DNA from: Notospermus geniculatus
Lineage: Eukaryota; Nemertea; Pilidiophora; Heteronemertea; Lineidae
Assembly (NCBI GenBank): GCA_002633025.1
Contig: NMRB01000067.1
Coordinates: forward strand, 115,495 to 179,494
Reading direction: 5' to 3'
DNA: 64,000 bases
Positions 50,492-62,626 of this stretch are shown here, piece by piece (within the stretch, counting starts at the first letter, position 1; every line of letters begins with the position of its first letter). A program made the position numbers and the translations under genes. The notes below the pieces were generated by a model that saw nothing but the letters and a program-made list of their open reading frames with translations, was not told where the DNA came from and ran no database searches.

Positions 50492-50899
50492 NNNNNNNNN
50501 NNNNNNNNNNNNNNNNNNNNNNNNNNNNNNNNNNNNNNNNNNNNNNNNNNNNNNNNNNNNNNNNNNNNNNNNNNNNNNNNNNNNNNNNNNNNNNNNNNNN
50601 NNNNNNNNNNNNNNNNNNNNNNNNNNNNNNNNNNNNNNNNNNNNNNNNNNNNNNNNNNNNNNNNNNNNNNNNNNNNNNNNNNNNNNNNNNNNNNNNNNNN
50701 NNNNNNNNNNNNNNNNNNNNNNNNNNNNNNNNNNNNNNNNNNNNNNNNNNNNNNNNNNNNNNNNNNNNNNNNNNNNNNNNNNNNNNNNNNNNNNNNNNNN
50801 NNNNNNNNNNNNNNNNNNNNNNNNNNNNNNNNNNNNNNNNNNNNNNNNNNNNNNNNNNNNNNNNNNNNNNNNNNNNNNNNNNNNNNNNNNNNNNNNNNN
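50492..50899. other. Assembly gap (408 N)
   Basis: A run of 408 Ns that begins inside a 35-bp minisatellite (50356-50491). The right flank is unrelated single-copy-looking sequence, so the gap probably contains the rest of the array. Confidence 0.97.
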
Positions 50900-51375
50900 A
50901 GGCCATTGTCTTTTGATCCATGACACCGTTAATCTCAAACAGCTTTATTTCGATACTGCCTCCCTTAGCTGACATCAGAACCATCACTATTGTCAGCATC
51001 TCATACCGACACAATCGATAAGCTGTCAGCCTCCCATTTGTATGCATCTTTGGATGTCAATGGCTCTTATACGTTTTCGGATGAAATCCGATTCTGGCTC
51101 TCTGGGGTCCGTGTTTACAAGGAATGTGGTTTACGGTTCCGTATGCAACTCGGGTCAGCTTATGGTAATGTTAGTCATGAATATCATTCGTATCAAACAG
51201 GTGGGGGCAAGGCGGATGTTTGAACGAGCAGTTGGGAACGATCTGGATCCACAGACACGACATCACAGCACATTGGCCTGGGGTCTTAAAATGTCCTCGA
51301 CTACATCTGGCCATGTTGTCAATGAGATTCTTGCCTTGTATCTTGCACCAAGGCACCGCTAGCCAGGGTTTTATA

Positions 51376-51653
51376 TATTTGTATTTGATTTTTCCGTCAG
51401 GGCCGACGCCACAGCATTATTGGCCCAGGTAAGTGTGGAAGAGGCTATCTCAAGCTACTCATGTTCCTCACTGGGATGGGGTCTTTTACTTGCCCTTGCA
51501 AAGGCACAAGGTACAAGGCACCAGGCTTACTGTCCCATGTGACGGACATAAAGAGCCGGGAATGGAATTCCGTATGGGCCAGGCTGGATTCGAACCCGGG
51601 ACCTGCTGCTTACTAAGGGGCCAGCGTAAAACCCCCTAGGCTGTCAGGGCTCC
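51376..51653 (-). mobile_element. tRNA-type SINE (family 1), minus-strand copy
   Basis: Tail GTATTTGATTTTTCCGTCAGG at the left in plus orientation, with GGATTCGAACCC and GGGCTCC toward the right end. The head is more diverged than in the other copies. Confidence 0.87.
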
Positions 51654-53264
51654 ACGGTTTTAGAAAATCATGGACTATCCCTGACCATGTAGTCCATAAC
51701 CATTTTCCCCATCCTGCACCATGGCACCACTGATCGGGTTTTAGAATATCCTGGACTACACCTGACCACGTAGTCCATAACCGTCATCCCCCCCCCCCCC
51801 CATCCTGCACCATAGCACCACTGGCCTGGCTACATAACCAATAACCATTCTTCCTCCGGAAATTGAATTGAAGGTGACTCGTTATCAATGCCAAATGGCG
51901 TGGAGAGGTCCAGCCAGTGCGGAGTCATGATCCCCATGAATCATCCCCCACAGATGAATTGGGATGATGGAGTTGGTGCATATTAAATTTGTGGTAATGG
52001 GTCACACAGGTCTTGAATCATCATGTTTTAGCTGACCGCACTGGCTGCCACGGTGAAAGAACCACTTGTCAGGATGTGTTTGTGAGAGGGGTGTCCAAGT
52101 GACACACAACAGTTGACTCCTCAGCATTTGTCATGAGGTTGGGGGTATGATTCCTGATCACATCCATTCTTCCCGTGATTGAGAGACTGTAGCACTCTTC
52201 GGCAACACTGATTTTCTCTGGCAACTCCACAAGTGCTCTGGCCTGTTGCTGTACATTGGGTATCCAATATTGTCCACAGAATTGATAATGCCATATTCGG
52301 TGCCTGGTTGTCCTTTCAACATTTGTGGCCTGGTCTAGTAGGCACATGTTGCAGGTGATCACCACGGGTCATCAGTTTACTCAACTATTATCACCGCTGT
52401 CCACTAGTGCTGTCAACCTGCAGAGACCCTTTCCTTGGTTGCGACATGTGCCTACTTTTGCTGGAGCGGGTCACATATTTGTTCAAGACCTGGTGACAGG
52501 TTCTGGTCAAGGCCTGAATCAACCGCACACTTTTTGATGATTGGAGTGGCAAGTCCTGGGCACTCCTTTACAGTGAAGAAACATTCAAGCGTCCAGTGGT
52601 GGTGGAGCAAATAGAATCTGCTGAGCTCGAAATGTGGCAATGAGCAACCATGTTTTTGCATTTTTAACTTTAGCACACAACTGGAATCTCGCACACAGAA
52701 TTTCACGCACCACACCACGGCATCAAATCATGTAATCACTGAACACGATTATCATGCTCTCGGTATCATAAGCTCAGGCAAATGGGCCAAACTGTCATCT
52801 GCGATTTCCCGTAATTTATTGCCTCAGATCTCGTCTCGATCGACGCATGCTTTCTATAATTTCAAGTTTCGTTTATCAAGATGTTGAAATGCCAGAATAT
52901 CGATTCTCAATTCACGAAAGCATCAATCACGTTTTATTAATTCCTAAATACGGCGGCGACAGTTGGAGGCAGTCACGTAAATACGGCATTATTGGAGTGA
53001 TTCGTTGAATCCGCCTGGATGAGTACGCCCCAATGAGTTTCCAACAGTTGACGAGATGGCTAGACGATCAGTGATGCAGACTCAATTTCAGTCTCGGTTC
53101 ACAACCTCAAGTTGTCAGATCACGCAGTATCAGGGGAGTTGCTGCTGGTCTTTTGCACCCACCAACTCTCTTCGGAGCAAACTGCTTTAGGACAAGATCA
53201 GTGCAACAGGTTGTTGAACAATTTTATCAACTTCGAACCTGAGCTGTCGCAAAAGCTTTTTAAT

Positions 53265-53598
53265 AGAAGCAGTCAGCCGTGCTTATATTGCCAAAAGATG
53301 GCAGCAAAGTTCCACCGGACCAATACAAAAGAAAATTCTCTTGACTGGCCCTCATTCAAGCATGAATGGGTCCGCTAGGCAGTGAATTGGGCTGTAGTGA
53401 CACCTACTGGTCAACTGACTCAGGGGCAGGTCCAGGAGTTGGGAAAAGATGGGGTGCCTTGCGCTGGGAACATTGAAATCTGCAGTGAATTTGAATGATC
53501 TGCTCCAAATTCCAGAATTTCACAGTTGATTTTACAGATTTGTTGGCCAAAAGGGGGTGCGTACCCCCTTGGATCCGTGCCTGTGACTGACAGCTCCC
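53265..53598 (+). mobile_element. AGGAGC-type MITE, copy 3, split by a nested hAT-like MITE
   Basis: The left part runs to 53420 and the right end resumes at 53584 (TGACTGACAGCTCCC). The interruption is the CAGGGGC element at 53421-53583, flanked by a TGACT direct repeat. Confidence 0.82.
53421..53583 (+). mobile_element. hAT-like CAGGGGC MITE nested in an AGGAGC MITE
   Basis: Starts CAGGGGCAGGTCCAGG and ends TGGATCCGTGCCTG. Same family as 37516-37684 and 45657-45820, sharing TTGAAATCTGC and GATTTGTTGGCCAAAA. TGACT at 53416-53420 and 53584-53588 looks like a target duplication. Confidence 0.8.
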
Positions 53599-53866
53599 AT
53601 TCAGGACAGTGGATGCCAAAAACAAACCATTCATCCAACATCAACATTCCGTGTCATCGTGGAATGTTGCAGACACCTGTAATCGTAGTCTGATTCATCA
53701 GCATAAAAAAATTAAACTTTAATTCATTCAGTAGATTACAAAGCATGAATTTAGCTCATTGAAAATATCTCATTAACGACGCATAAAAATTTCCCCCGAG
53801 CTTTTTTTATCCACACTAATATAGCCCAGCCTACTCCCGCACTGTCTTTAGGAATATTTCAGAATG

Positions 53867-53880
53867 GTTGCCATAGCAAC
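53867..53880. promoter_or_regulatory. X-box palindrome
   Basis: GTTGCCATAGCAAC, matching the RFX X-box form with a 2-bp spacer. Confidence 0.4.
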
Positions 53881-54236
53881 CAACCCAATGCACTGCTGCT
53901 TCCTCGGCGCAGTTATGGATCAGGGATACCTAGATTATGGAGCGCTATGCTCGCCCGTTGACATACACCCAATGGTTTGACGTTCGGTTATCTTTCATGT
54001 TTCTTACCGCTCTTGGCATGATTGTCAAACACGCAATGTTTTTTCGGACGTCACAGTGTTGGCAATGGGAGACTTTCCTGCCACTAGAGGCCACCACTAG
54101 TTAGCGGTCCAAGAACGTCATGAAATTTGATGATGTCACAGAGAAGAAGTGCACGCCACAACGTCATCCATCATGCCGTGGAGGCTTACTTCTGTGATGT
54201 CGAATTTTGTGATATTCTAGGACTGCTAACGATGGC

Positions 54237-54237
54237 N
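54237..54237. other. Single N
   Basis: An isolated ambiguous base without duplicated flanks that I can see. Confidence 0.9.
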
Positions 54238-54410
54238 CATCCAGGGTTTGCTATATGATGTCTTTCTTGTACACGTCCAGGTATATCATCGCCTGCTGTA
54301 ATTGTTACAAGTACTTTGTTATCAAATCATAAGAGAAGATGTCTGGTCAATATATTTAGCGTTTGATTGGCTGAAGCTTTGCAGCCAGAATCTGATGTTC
54401 AATCACACAG

Positions 54411-54691
54411 GTATTTGTACTTGTATTTGATTTTTCATCCGGGCCGAAGCCATAGCATTATTGGCCCTGGTGAGTAGGAAGAGACCATCTCCGGCTACTC
54501 ATGTTCCTCACTTGGACGGAGTCTTTTACTTGCCCTTGCAAAGGCACAAGGTGCAAGGCACCACGGCTTACTGTCCCATGCGACGGACTGAAGAACCAGG
54601 AATGGAATCCCACATGACCAAGCCCGGATTCGAACCGGGACCTGCCGCTTGCTGAGTGGATGTGATAACCACTCGACTATCGAGACTCCTC
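54411..54691 (-). mobile_element. tRNA-type SINE (family 1), minus-strand copy
   Basis: Same order as the other copies; head GAGGAGTCTCGATAGTCGAG on the minus strand. Confidence 0.9.
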
Positions 54692-55526
54692 AGACATGTT
54701 CAGGGGATGTTAATCCCACGGTTGTAAGGTCATCCAGGACACAGCAAGGGTTTGGGTTTCACATAGAAGTGAGGGGGCTGTGAAGTCTGCTGTGAAAATT
54801 TTTGGTTAGAAATTGTATGTTTCTCTTTTTTCGCCCGAAGCAGGGGGCTTATCTGCTCCAACGCACAGCACACGATAGACATACCATGATGTGTTACTCA
54901 CAAATTGAGCTGTAGCAAGTACTCGCAAAAAAACAGCAAACAACAGTTGATCAATTCCTACATTCTGAACAGGATCACGAGTGGAGGTTGCTATTGAAAG
55001 GTACACGAATATTTCAGGATTAGCTAACGCAATTCAAATCAGGAGGTTACCAGACATCAATTCCTCCATCATAATGTGAGAAATCAATAGAAAATGCACA
55101 GAGTGCAAAGTAAACATGTTTACGATCCCGAGAGGCGTCGACTCTGCGCAGCCATCAAAATTATTGACATTACATCGAAGCTGCCAGCCAGGAAAGAAAG
55201 ACAGTGATGCAATGCGAACCAGTACGCCGCCATTTCTTTTGTCTGTGTCTTCTGCTGTGATTATCTTGGATTTCATCACCGCAGTCGCTGGAGTTGTCAG
55301 GTCTGTGAATTATGAAAAGTGTGGAGTCAGTGATGTCTGGTTACGCCAGGGACACCACCAGTTCTGAGCATCGTGTAATGCTGTTTAGAACGCTTCCAGG
55401 AGAACTGCAAGATGACGTTGGGATGAGTTTCAGTTCGGGGAACTCAGTGAGATTGGAAATGGTACCCGAGAGGTGTGACTTGAAGAGATGCGGTGGGACA
55501 TATAGGTCCTTAGTTCACAGACATAG

Positions 55527-55812
55527 CTGGTGCCATGTTGGTGTAATGATTCAGGTCTCCGACTAGCGGTCAGAGGGTCCCGGGTTCGAATCCCACTGTA
55601 GCGTGAGACTTTGGGCATGTCTCTTTGCCTTACTGACCTCTCTCCACCCAGGGTTATACGTATATGGGTACTGGCCGGAAATGCTCAGATTGTAGCGCTG
55701 AATGAGCAGCTCATCTGAGTTCTGCGAAAAGGTTTCAGGATAGACTGGGGTTAAAGTGTAAAGTCGGATGACACCTCTACCATTGTTGATATCAGACTAT
55801 AAACCCAAACTT
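55527..55812 (+). mobile_element. tRNA-type SINE (family 2), uninterrupted
   Basis: Head GGTGTAATGATTCAGGTCTC, B-box GGGTTCGAATCCCACTG, tail GATAGACTGGGGTTAAAGTG and ATAAACCCAAAC. Confidence 0.85.
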
Positions 55813-56545
55813 CAACTTTATGATCTGTTTCCATGTTACCAGCTAATTGGTTCCACAGCCTGAGATGCCACACCCTTCTTCCTTCTACTTGATTGAGGCA
55901 CTCACAGTCCTTCATTCAATGGCAGGGTCAGAAATAGTTCAACAACTGACCCGCTACCAGTTATGCACTGAAACGAGCCACTCGGCCCTATTAAACATCC
56001 TCCTCTTGGCTGAAGAGTTCCGCGTTGTTGTCCGTGATGATGCCTCCGACCACCTGACCTTGACTGCAGCGGTCAACTCTGTAGGGACGGGCCCGGATTG
56101 TGACGGCCCATAGACTACAAGTAGGTGACAAGGCAGGTTACTGCCGGTACGACGGGAATCAAATCAGACAGGACGAGCCTAGCGCTACATCTCTCTACAT
56201 GTCCGACATCGATTTTTGTGACAGAACATTTGAGCAGATCGTTCCAAATCCTCCCGATGCATTAGAGGCCGACAAATTTATAGAACACTGATATAGAAGT
56301 GGTTGTTTTGCAGTGAACACTTTTTCACGGTCTGTCAAATCACAGCATGAAATATTTCACTGAAGTCGTTTTCAAAAAGTGGAATGTTTACAAAAACACG
56401 GCGTGTAGGCTATCAGCTGCAGCAGTCAGGAATGTTTGTCGATTTAGAGGCTTCGCTAGGAATAGGGGAGGACGTGCCTCCATGATTTCACTTCAAAGTG
56501 TTTTTCCAGTACCCTGAAATCTGGGATGTACAGGTATCTAAAATT

Positions 56546-56702
56546 CCCCTTGCAGCTACAACATGGCACGGCTTAATCCCCGGCCTTGGAGGATTTCCTT
56601 TGTGGCCTAGTGCTTGGCGCGTTGGCCTCCGAGGTCAAGTTAAGCAACAGAGAGTCTGGTCAGTTCTTGGATGGGTGACTGGCACTTATAATACACAAGA
56701 CG
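56546..56702 (+). mobile_element. SINE with 5S-rRNA-like core, copy 4
   Basis: Plus strand: GGCACGGCTTAATCCC leader, GTGGCCTAGTGCTTGGCGCG, AAGTTAAGCAACAGAGAGTC, CTTGGATGGGTGACTGGC. This is the best match to 5S box A and box C. Confidence 0.78.
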
Positions 56703-58835
56703 TTGACCCGTGACAAGTCCTCAACTCAAATTAAAGCATGACCTTGTCCAGCATTGGACCAGAGGTGATTCCAAGCCAATGACCTTCACCTGTAGGTTTG
56801 TCGTCAAGTTGACCTTGCTAGGTGAAGAAATGACCTTGTTCTCAAATGAGCCTGAAGCAGAATTGTCGGCATCATTGAACTTAGGGTCAGAACAGCAAGG
56901 GAAAATTCACACAAGTTGTTTTGGTGTTAAGTCAGAAAAATAAAGACTACTATGACTAAAAGAAATGGACAAGCATCTTGAACGAGGTTATTAGTGTGAG
57001 AAAGTACATTTCTGACATTCTACCTGTTCAACTTGCCATCTTATTCAGTTTGTGAAAAGCACCTTGCAATGAAAAACAGTCCTTTTTTTCTTTCTTCATA
57101 TTGTAGTTGAGAGGTTCCACTTGTAAAGGGGAACTCGGGTCTCATAAAACATTGTAAATGGATATCAAGTATATATTGGTTTGTTAGTATGTCTGAGGAA
57201 GTCAGGTCTTTGAATGAAGTGCGCCGTACCAAAGGAAAAGAGATTTCTTTGCGTCCTACAATTGGGGTGTGTGGTGGCACAATTGAGCGCCAGACTTGTG
57301 TCTAAGAGGCTGCATGTACGATTCTTGGTGGAATCACCGCTTTGTCCTCCCGACTGATCTGGAAGTAGGTATCCCGGCCCTCATGCGATTAAGTTTGGTC
57401 CCACATCCCAATGAGATTCCCCACCCCAAGTAAGGTTTTGAGTAACACACATGTACCAAGTTTGCTACAAACTGTAGTTTGAGAAATCCGCCCTGAGAGC
57501 AGCAGAACGGATGTTTAATCGTCGAGGAATTCACCTGATGCAGGCAAATTGTCAGAAACAGAAAGAACAGAGCTGTTATGCTTTTGTTTATAAACAAACT
57601 CATCAGAAATAGCCTGGAAAACAAGTTACCTGCAACGAGAAGGAGACACAGGCAAATTCTACCTTCTAAATGGAACCACGAATGCTGAGTAAAAAACGTG
57701 GAAAAAACCACGGAACTGAGCATCATGCCTTGTTATCATGATTGCTAGGAAATCGAATCAATTTTGTGATGAGGTTTGAGTCAGTTTCTGTGAAATGTAG
57801 ATGTAAAATGAGTTGGATCTTATCACAATCTAACCCATCCACCCGCTAGCAAACTTCTCAAGACTTTTAGAAGGAAATGTAGGCTACTGCAGCAGAGTGT
57901 CAAAAGGTGCAGACCCCGGTCTCCCAAGGAAACCTTCCAGGGGAACTCATAAGGAGCAGCCAGTTCATCCAGCACATCACCTGATCATTTCAGACCATTT
58001 GAGAGTACAGATTGGTGACTCAGCCACAATTGAACTCTGCCTCTCCGATACAATCCGATGCTCGACCCCTGCACCCCATGCTCTGTATGACGACTTTGAA
58101 CAGCACAAAGTCAACTCATTACAGTGTAATTTCTGTCAAACGTTTGTCTTTTTAAACGGAAATCACACAAGAAATCAGATCTGCACAACTAGGTTTTGAT
58201 CGGCAGGTGACTCGTCAGGAAGTTTGAACCCACTCAGCCATCAAATGGGGACATATCTCCTGTTTCCGTCTCATTACCATAAAAAATGACCAGCAATGTC
58301 AAAGACGACAGGTCCCGATAGGACAGGTATGGCATGAGCAATTGATCCTGAACAAGGCATGATGGGAGCGTCTCAGAGATTAGATGTTGAGGTAGACGTT
58401 GTTGAGTTCGAGCCAAGACGTCCTTTAGAACTCCAGGAGGGCAGCAGAGTCATGTTGATTGCAAGACAATCATACTGTGTCGCTTTCTTTTCGTGTTTCC
58501 CACGGAACTCTTATCAGCTCCTAACAATCACCTGCTCAATAAATCTGAACGACGGCCATCATGATTTATTCCAAGATCACTATGGTAACAATAGTCCAAA
58601 TGATTCATCGGTTGGTCGTCCTGGGTGAACGTCTGGCCTGGTCCGTACGTCGTAGGCCGATATCACACAACTGTAGGCGGAATTGATCACCGCAACACTG
58701 CTCGCTGTGGATGGCGCGGCAGGGAAATGAATGACTGTTCCATACTACGCTGATCTTTCCGGATTGGCTGGTTACAAATCCATGGCACAATTGCCTCACT
58801 GGCCCTTTACAAAGGAGTTTTCACAGGGACAAAAG

Positions 58836-59017
58836 CTTGGATGGGGTCTTTTACTTGACCTTGCAAAGGCACAAGGTACAAGGAACCCTGGCTTACTGTC
58901 CCATGTGATGGACGTGAATAGCCAGGAATGATTAATCCCATATGGCCCTGGCTGGATTCGAACCTGGGACCTGCCGCTTGCTGAGCAGATGTCATAACCA
59001 CTCGGCTATCAAGGCTC
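58836..59017 (-). mobile_element. tRNA-type SINE (family 1), tail missing
   Basis: Contains the tRNA-like head and part of the body but stops about 100 bp before the usual 3' end. Its flanks carry similar sequences (CCCTTTACAAAGGAG at 58803 and CCCTTCACAAAAGAAG at about 59019), perhaps a diverged target duplication. Confidence 0.82.
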
Positions 59018-59562
59018 AACCCTTCACAAAAGAAGTTCAACGGGGAAGGTACATTGTCAGTCAGTTAGAACAAGTTTGTTGTGGCCCAAGGTCTAGGTTG
59101 AGAAGACTAACTATGATGTGGCCAGTTTGATTGGTTTTCACCCTGCATGTGTGCTGAGCCTTTTGGAGCTTTGGGATCAGCCTAATTATGAGACCTTGAT
59201 TGGAACCAGCAGCGCCACCTGTAGCAAGAAACTGACCCAGACACCAGACACCTTGTGCCGCCCACTCAACCACCACTTCCCCAATGATCTTGTGGCCAAT
59301 TAATCTCATTTGACAGGAGTTGGATGCTGATCATGATTAATGGTCCAATTGCTATGGAAACAATGAAAGAGGTGATCTATTGGTTGCTGGCTTCTTGATC
59401 CACAGGTCTCGGCTACTGTGCATCTTTAGTTTTAACACTTTTCCATCTGAACTGGATCAGCTCATTCACTTCTGGGATCTCTTTTAGAAAGTGCCTGAGG
59501 AGGTTTGGGTCAAGAATTTGCGAAATTCTGAGATGACTTTATGTTTACTATACTTTCCATCT

Positions 59563-59719
59563 GGGCCCGGTTGCACGAAACTCACGACAGCGCTATCTTG
59601 GTGTTAGCGCTAACTTGATGTTAAATGACGTAAAAGAACAATGGATTTTTACGTCATCTAACATGAAGATAGCGCTAACACCAAGATAGCGCTGTCGTGA
59701 GTTTCGTGCAACCGGGCCC
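59563..59719. mobile_element. 157-bp perfect-arm MITE GGGCCCGGTTGCACG
   Basis: Left GGGCCCGGTTGCACGAAACT and ATCTTGGTGTTAGCGCTAA; the right arm is the inverted copy with few or no mismatches over more than 50 bp. High arm identity suggests a young insertion. Confidence 0.93.
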
Positions 59720-60062
59720 TGAACTGTAACGTACAAGACTGAAACCAAGGTTGGACTTAGTTTCACGTATTCTTGAAATAACTTAAAGGACTATGATATT
59801 GCCACTTTTTGTCAACAGCCGGCGCCACCGGCGGTGATTGCATCATTCTCCAATACCGTAGTTTTGCCTTTCATCCCAGTGTTGGAGAATGTATGATTAC
59901 AATACAATGCATACGTGAATACCCTTGGAACGAGAGTTACTCGACAAGGAGTGAGGTTGATAAGCAGTAGTTTAACAACATTGTCAATAGAGGTCTCCAT
60001 AAATGCGATGTTTGGTGCAGGATATGGAAGAAATACAGTGCCCCTTTAAATTTGGGGGGAAT

Positions 60063-60228
60063 AGGAGCAGTCAGCCGTGCGTATTGCCAAAAGATGGCAG
60101 CAAAGTTCTAGCGGCCCAATACACAGGAAAATCCACGTGATTGGTGCTCGATCAAGAATGAATGGGTTCGCTATATGGGTTGAATTGGGCCATAGTGACA
60201 CCTATTGGTCACCTCACTAACAGCTCCT
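60063..60228 (+). mobile_element. AGGAGC-type MITE, copy 4
   Basis: AGGAGCAGTCAG at the left and CTAACAGCTCCT at the right, which are inverted copies of each other; same interior as the other copies. Confidence 0.85.
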
Positions 60229-60581
60229 ATTGGTCATCAATGATGTTAATTTCAGTCAGCAGCTCACAATGGGGAGGTCGAAAATGAGAACTTTGCCTCT
60301 TCTACCAAATAATCTTGCCGTGTTGTGTTAAATATGGTGTACTTCAGAATTCCACCCACATTTTGCCCAAAGGTATCATCAACACAAAGTAATCCCGCAG
60401 TGACTGCAATAATCGCTCCGATTGGTTAAATTGGTTGACGATGTCGTACACGAGAAGCAAACCTGGGGCTAATTTTACATCGGTCAATATCTACGAGGGT
60501 GGGGAGGCTGGCCAGTTACTTCTAGTAAAGGTTACTGCAAGATACATGAGCAATGTCACTCGGTCACTAGGGGAAGAATCA

Positions 60582-60673
60582 GGGGCCATATTCATGAAGC
60601 CTTCGCAAATTTGCATGCACGCAAATCTATTATAAGGCAGTCAGTGAACAATAGGCTTCATGAATATGGCCCC
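60582..60673. mobile_element. 92-bp MITE GGGGCCATATTCATGAAGCC
   Basis: Left GGGGCCATATTCATGAAGCC, right GGCTTCATGAATATGGCCCC; short A/T-rich interior. Confidence 0.88.
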
Positions 60674-61326
60674 AGGTGACCAAGGGCCCCCTCCCCTGGA
60701 TTTTTTGTAGATGATCGGTCACTTTTGGGGTTTTTTCTATAGTCAGAGCTGAATTTTTATGAAAACGTTCAATGGCGATCACCCCATCTAGTGTAGTTCT
60801 GCAGGTCTGAAGACTAAATAGGGACTGTTTTCCCCTTGAACCACCTGTCTTCTTGTTTCATCTCCCAATACCCATTAAGTGGGCCGAACGTTCTGTCTGT
60901 CATTTCACGGCAATTTGGTAATAGGTTCGTTACCATAGAAACTAAAGTAGTCGGATTTTGATGTTGAAAGATGAAAACGACACCAATTGAGATTGAAATG
61001 CCGCCCTCTTCTTAAGAAACATCCTTTTCAAAAAAGAAGTTGGTATACCGTTGCTTTTTGACCTATTGGGTTTAACGCGTCTCAACCATTTCAAAAGTTC
61101 TTGACTTTGGTCCTGACATTTGAAAGCCGAGCAAGATCCAAGTGAATAATTCACTGAGAAATATCTTTGAAATGGCATGTGAAGTTATGTTGACTTGGAA
61201 GGTGAAGCTAGGGGGGAGTTAATCTCCACGACTACAAACCTAACCTGCAGCTTCATAAAGTGAAATCCAGTTTGAAAGCGTTTCACATCATTACCACTGC
61301 AAAGCATTTTCACTGCAGAGTTGCTA

Positions 61327-61602
61327 CTGGTATGGATCCAGAGGGGGGTTTGGGGGGTCTTGACCCCCTGCTCTCCACCACCAATTGTTCTTTTTTCATA
61401 TAATTTGTGAAAACACGTAAAAATAAAGCTTCTGTTTTGATGCTGAGATGCCAGGAAATCACCTCTACGACCTTCTAAATTTCAAAATTTTCTGGGGGAG
61501 TCCCCCAGACCTCCCGTCGGCTTGGGCACCTCCGCCACTCGCTGCAATGACTGCCTTCAGTGGCCCTGACCCCCCCCTGCCAAAAATCCTGGATCCGCAC
61601 CT
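61327..61602. mobile_element. Probable GGATCCAG-ended MITE
   Basis: GGTATGGATCCAGAGGGGGG at the left and an inverted CCTGGATCCGCACCTG at the right. The interior differs from the other CAGGGGC elements, and the left boundary is uncertain. Confidence 0.55.
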
Positions 61603-62524
61603 GTGCTATGCCCTGCGTAATGCTAACATTGTCTGCAATTGCCTTCAGGTTTAGAGCCATTGACCACCTTGAGATATCAGAGATTCTGGCGCTTGCTATT
61701 CGTCACCGCACACAAACGGTGATGAAAGGAGAAATGTCCAATGAAAAGCCAGCACGAGGTTCCCATGGATGCATTTGGTTTTGTTCTGGAGCACAACTGA
61801 CAGAAACAAGATGAGCAGGTTTGGGGGGAGGGGACGCAGGACCTTCACGTTCGGCCCAAAGGTCAAAGGACTCAACTCAGAGTCGTTGATCAAAAAGTTG
61901 ACATTACGCAGACCACTCATCGTCAAGGACCATCGTATCATCTCATCAGGAAGAGTCAGAATTCCGGTGACTAATTACCGATTGATCTAATGATTCAGAA
62001 TTCCATACGCCACACTGGTTAGCCGACATATTGAAAAATAATCTGAAGGAGAACACAGCATATCTTCATTCTGTCTCGATTTCGTGCTGTCATGGTGATG
62101 TCATCGGGTAGCGGCCATCGAGTACACTATCGACCAAGCCTGGGTAATGAGCTCTCGCGCGACATTAACTCTTAGTACGATAATTGAAGCTATTTTAGGA
62201 ACATACACAACGCATATTCGATTTTAGATATATGGAACAGGCCTACATGAGTAGGCCTATCGGTACTGAAAGAAACGACAGTGCCATCACCAGGGATCTT
62301 CAGTTTCTTGGCGCAGTGTTCTACCACTGCAATCAAGTGACATACCCCACAAGCTGGGCTAGTACAGACATCATTGTGTTAGGTTACATTGCTTTCCCCT
62401 TCAGAATTATCATGTCCCCCTAACTAACTACTAAGTGACCCTTGCGAGATGTTGCAGTAATCTATCTGGTCCAGCAATACAGATTCCACCAGTGACTGAC
62501 GTGTATTGGAAGGAGAACGACAGG

Positions 62525-62626
62525 CATTCTCCCACAGCAGGGTTTTTACCTCCCTTCTTATACATGTACACTCAAACTTTGTGTGCAAGTGTATGGAGAG
62601 GGGCAAGACCAGCTCCGGGAAGATGA
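62525..62626. repeat. CATCCTCCCAC-family hairpin, copy 3, degenerate
   Basis: Starts CATTCTCCCACAGCAGGG and contains TACACTCAAACTTTGTGTGC at the turn; the right arm is partly eroded. Confidence 0.65.

Noticed and set aside
52069-52365. Minus-strand 98-residue open frame with several Cys and His residues
   Set aside because: No family recognised, no splice or promoter support, and no clear continuation in neighbouring frames. It could be an old transposon relic, but I cannot show it.
57535-57603. Minus-strand 23-codon segment with a signal-peptide-like hydrophobic core and a possible donor, as a first exon for the NCAM-like gene
   Set aside because: Its donor CAG/GTGAAT would end in phase 0, but exon 1 needs a phase-1 partner, so the join shifts the frame. 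Hydrophobic frames of this size are expected by chance in such DNA.
57334-57726. Minus-strand 130-residue open frame, partly hydrophobic
   Set aside because: No recognised domain; base composition and context look like non-coding intron or intergenic DNA.
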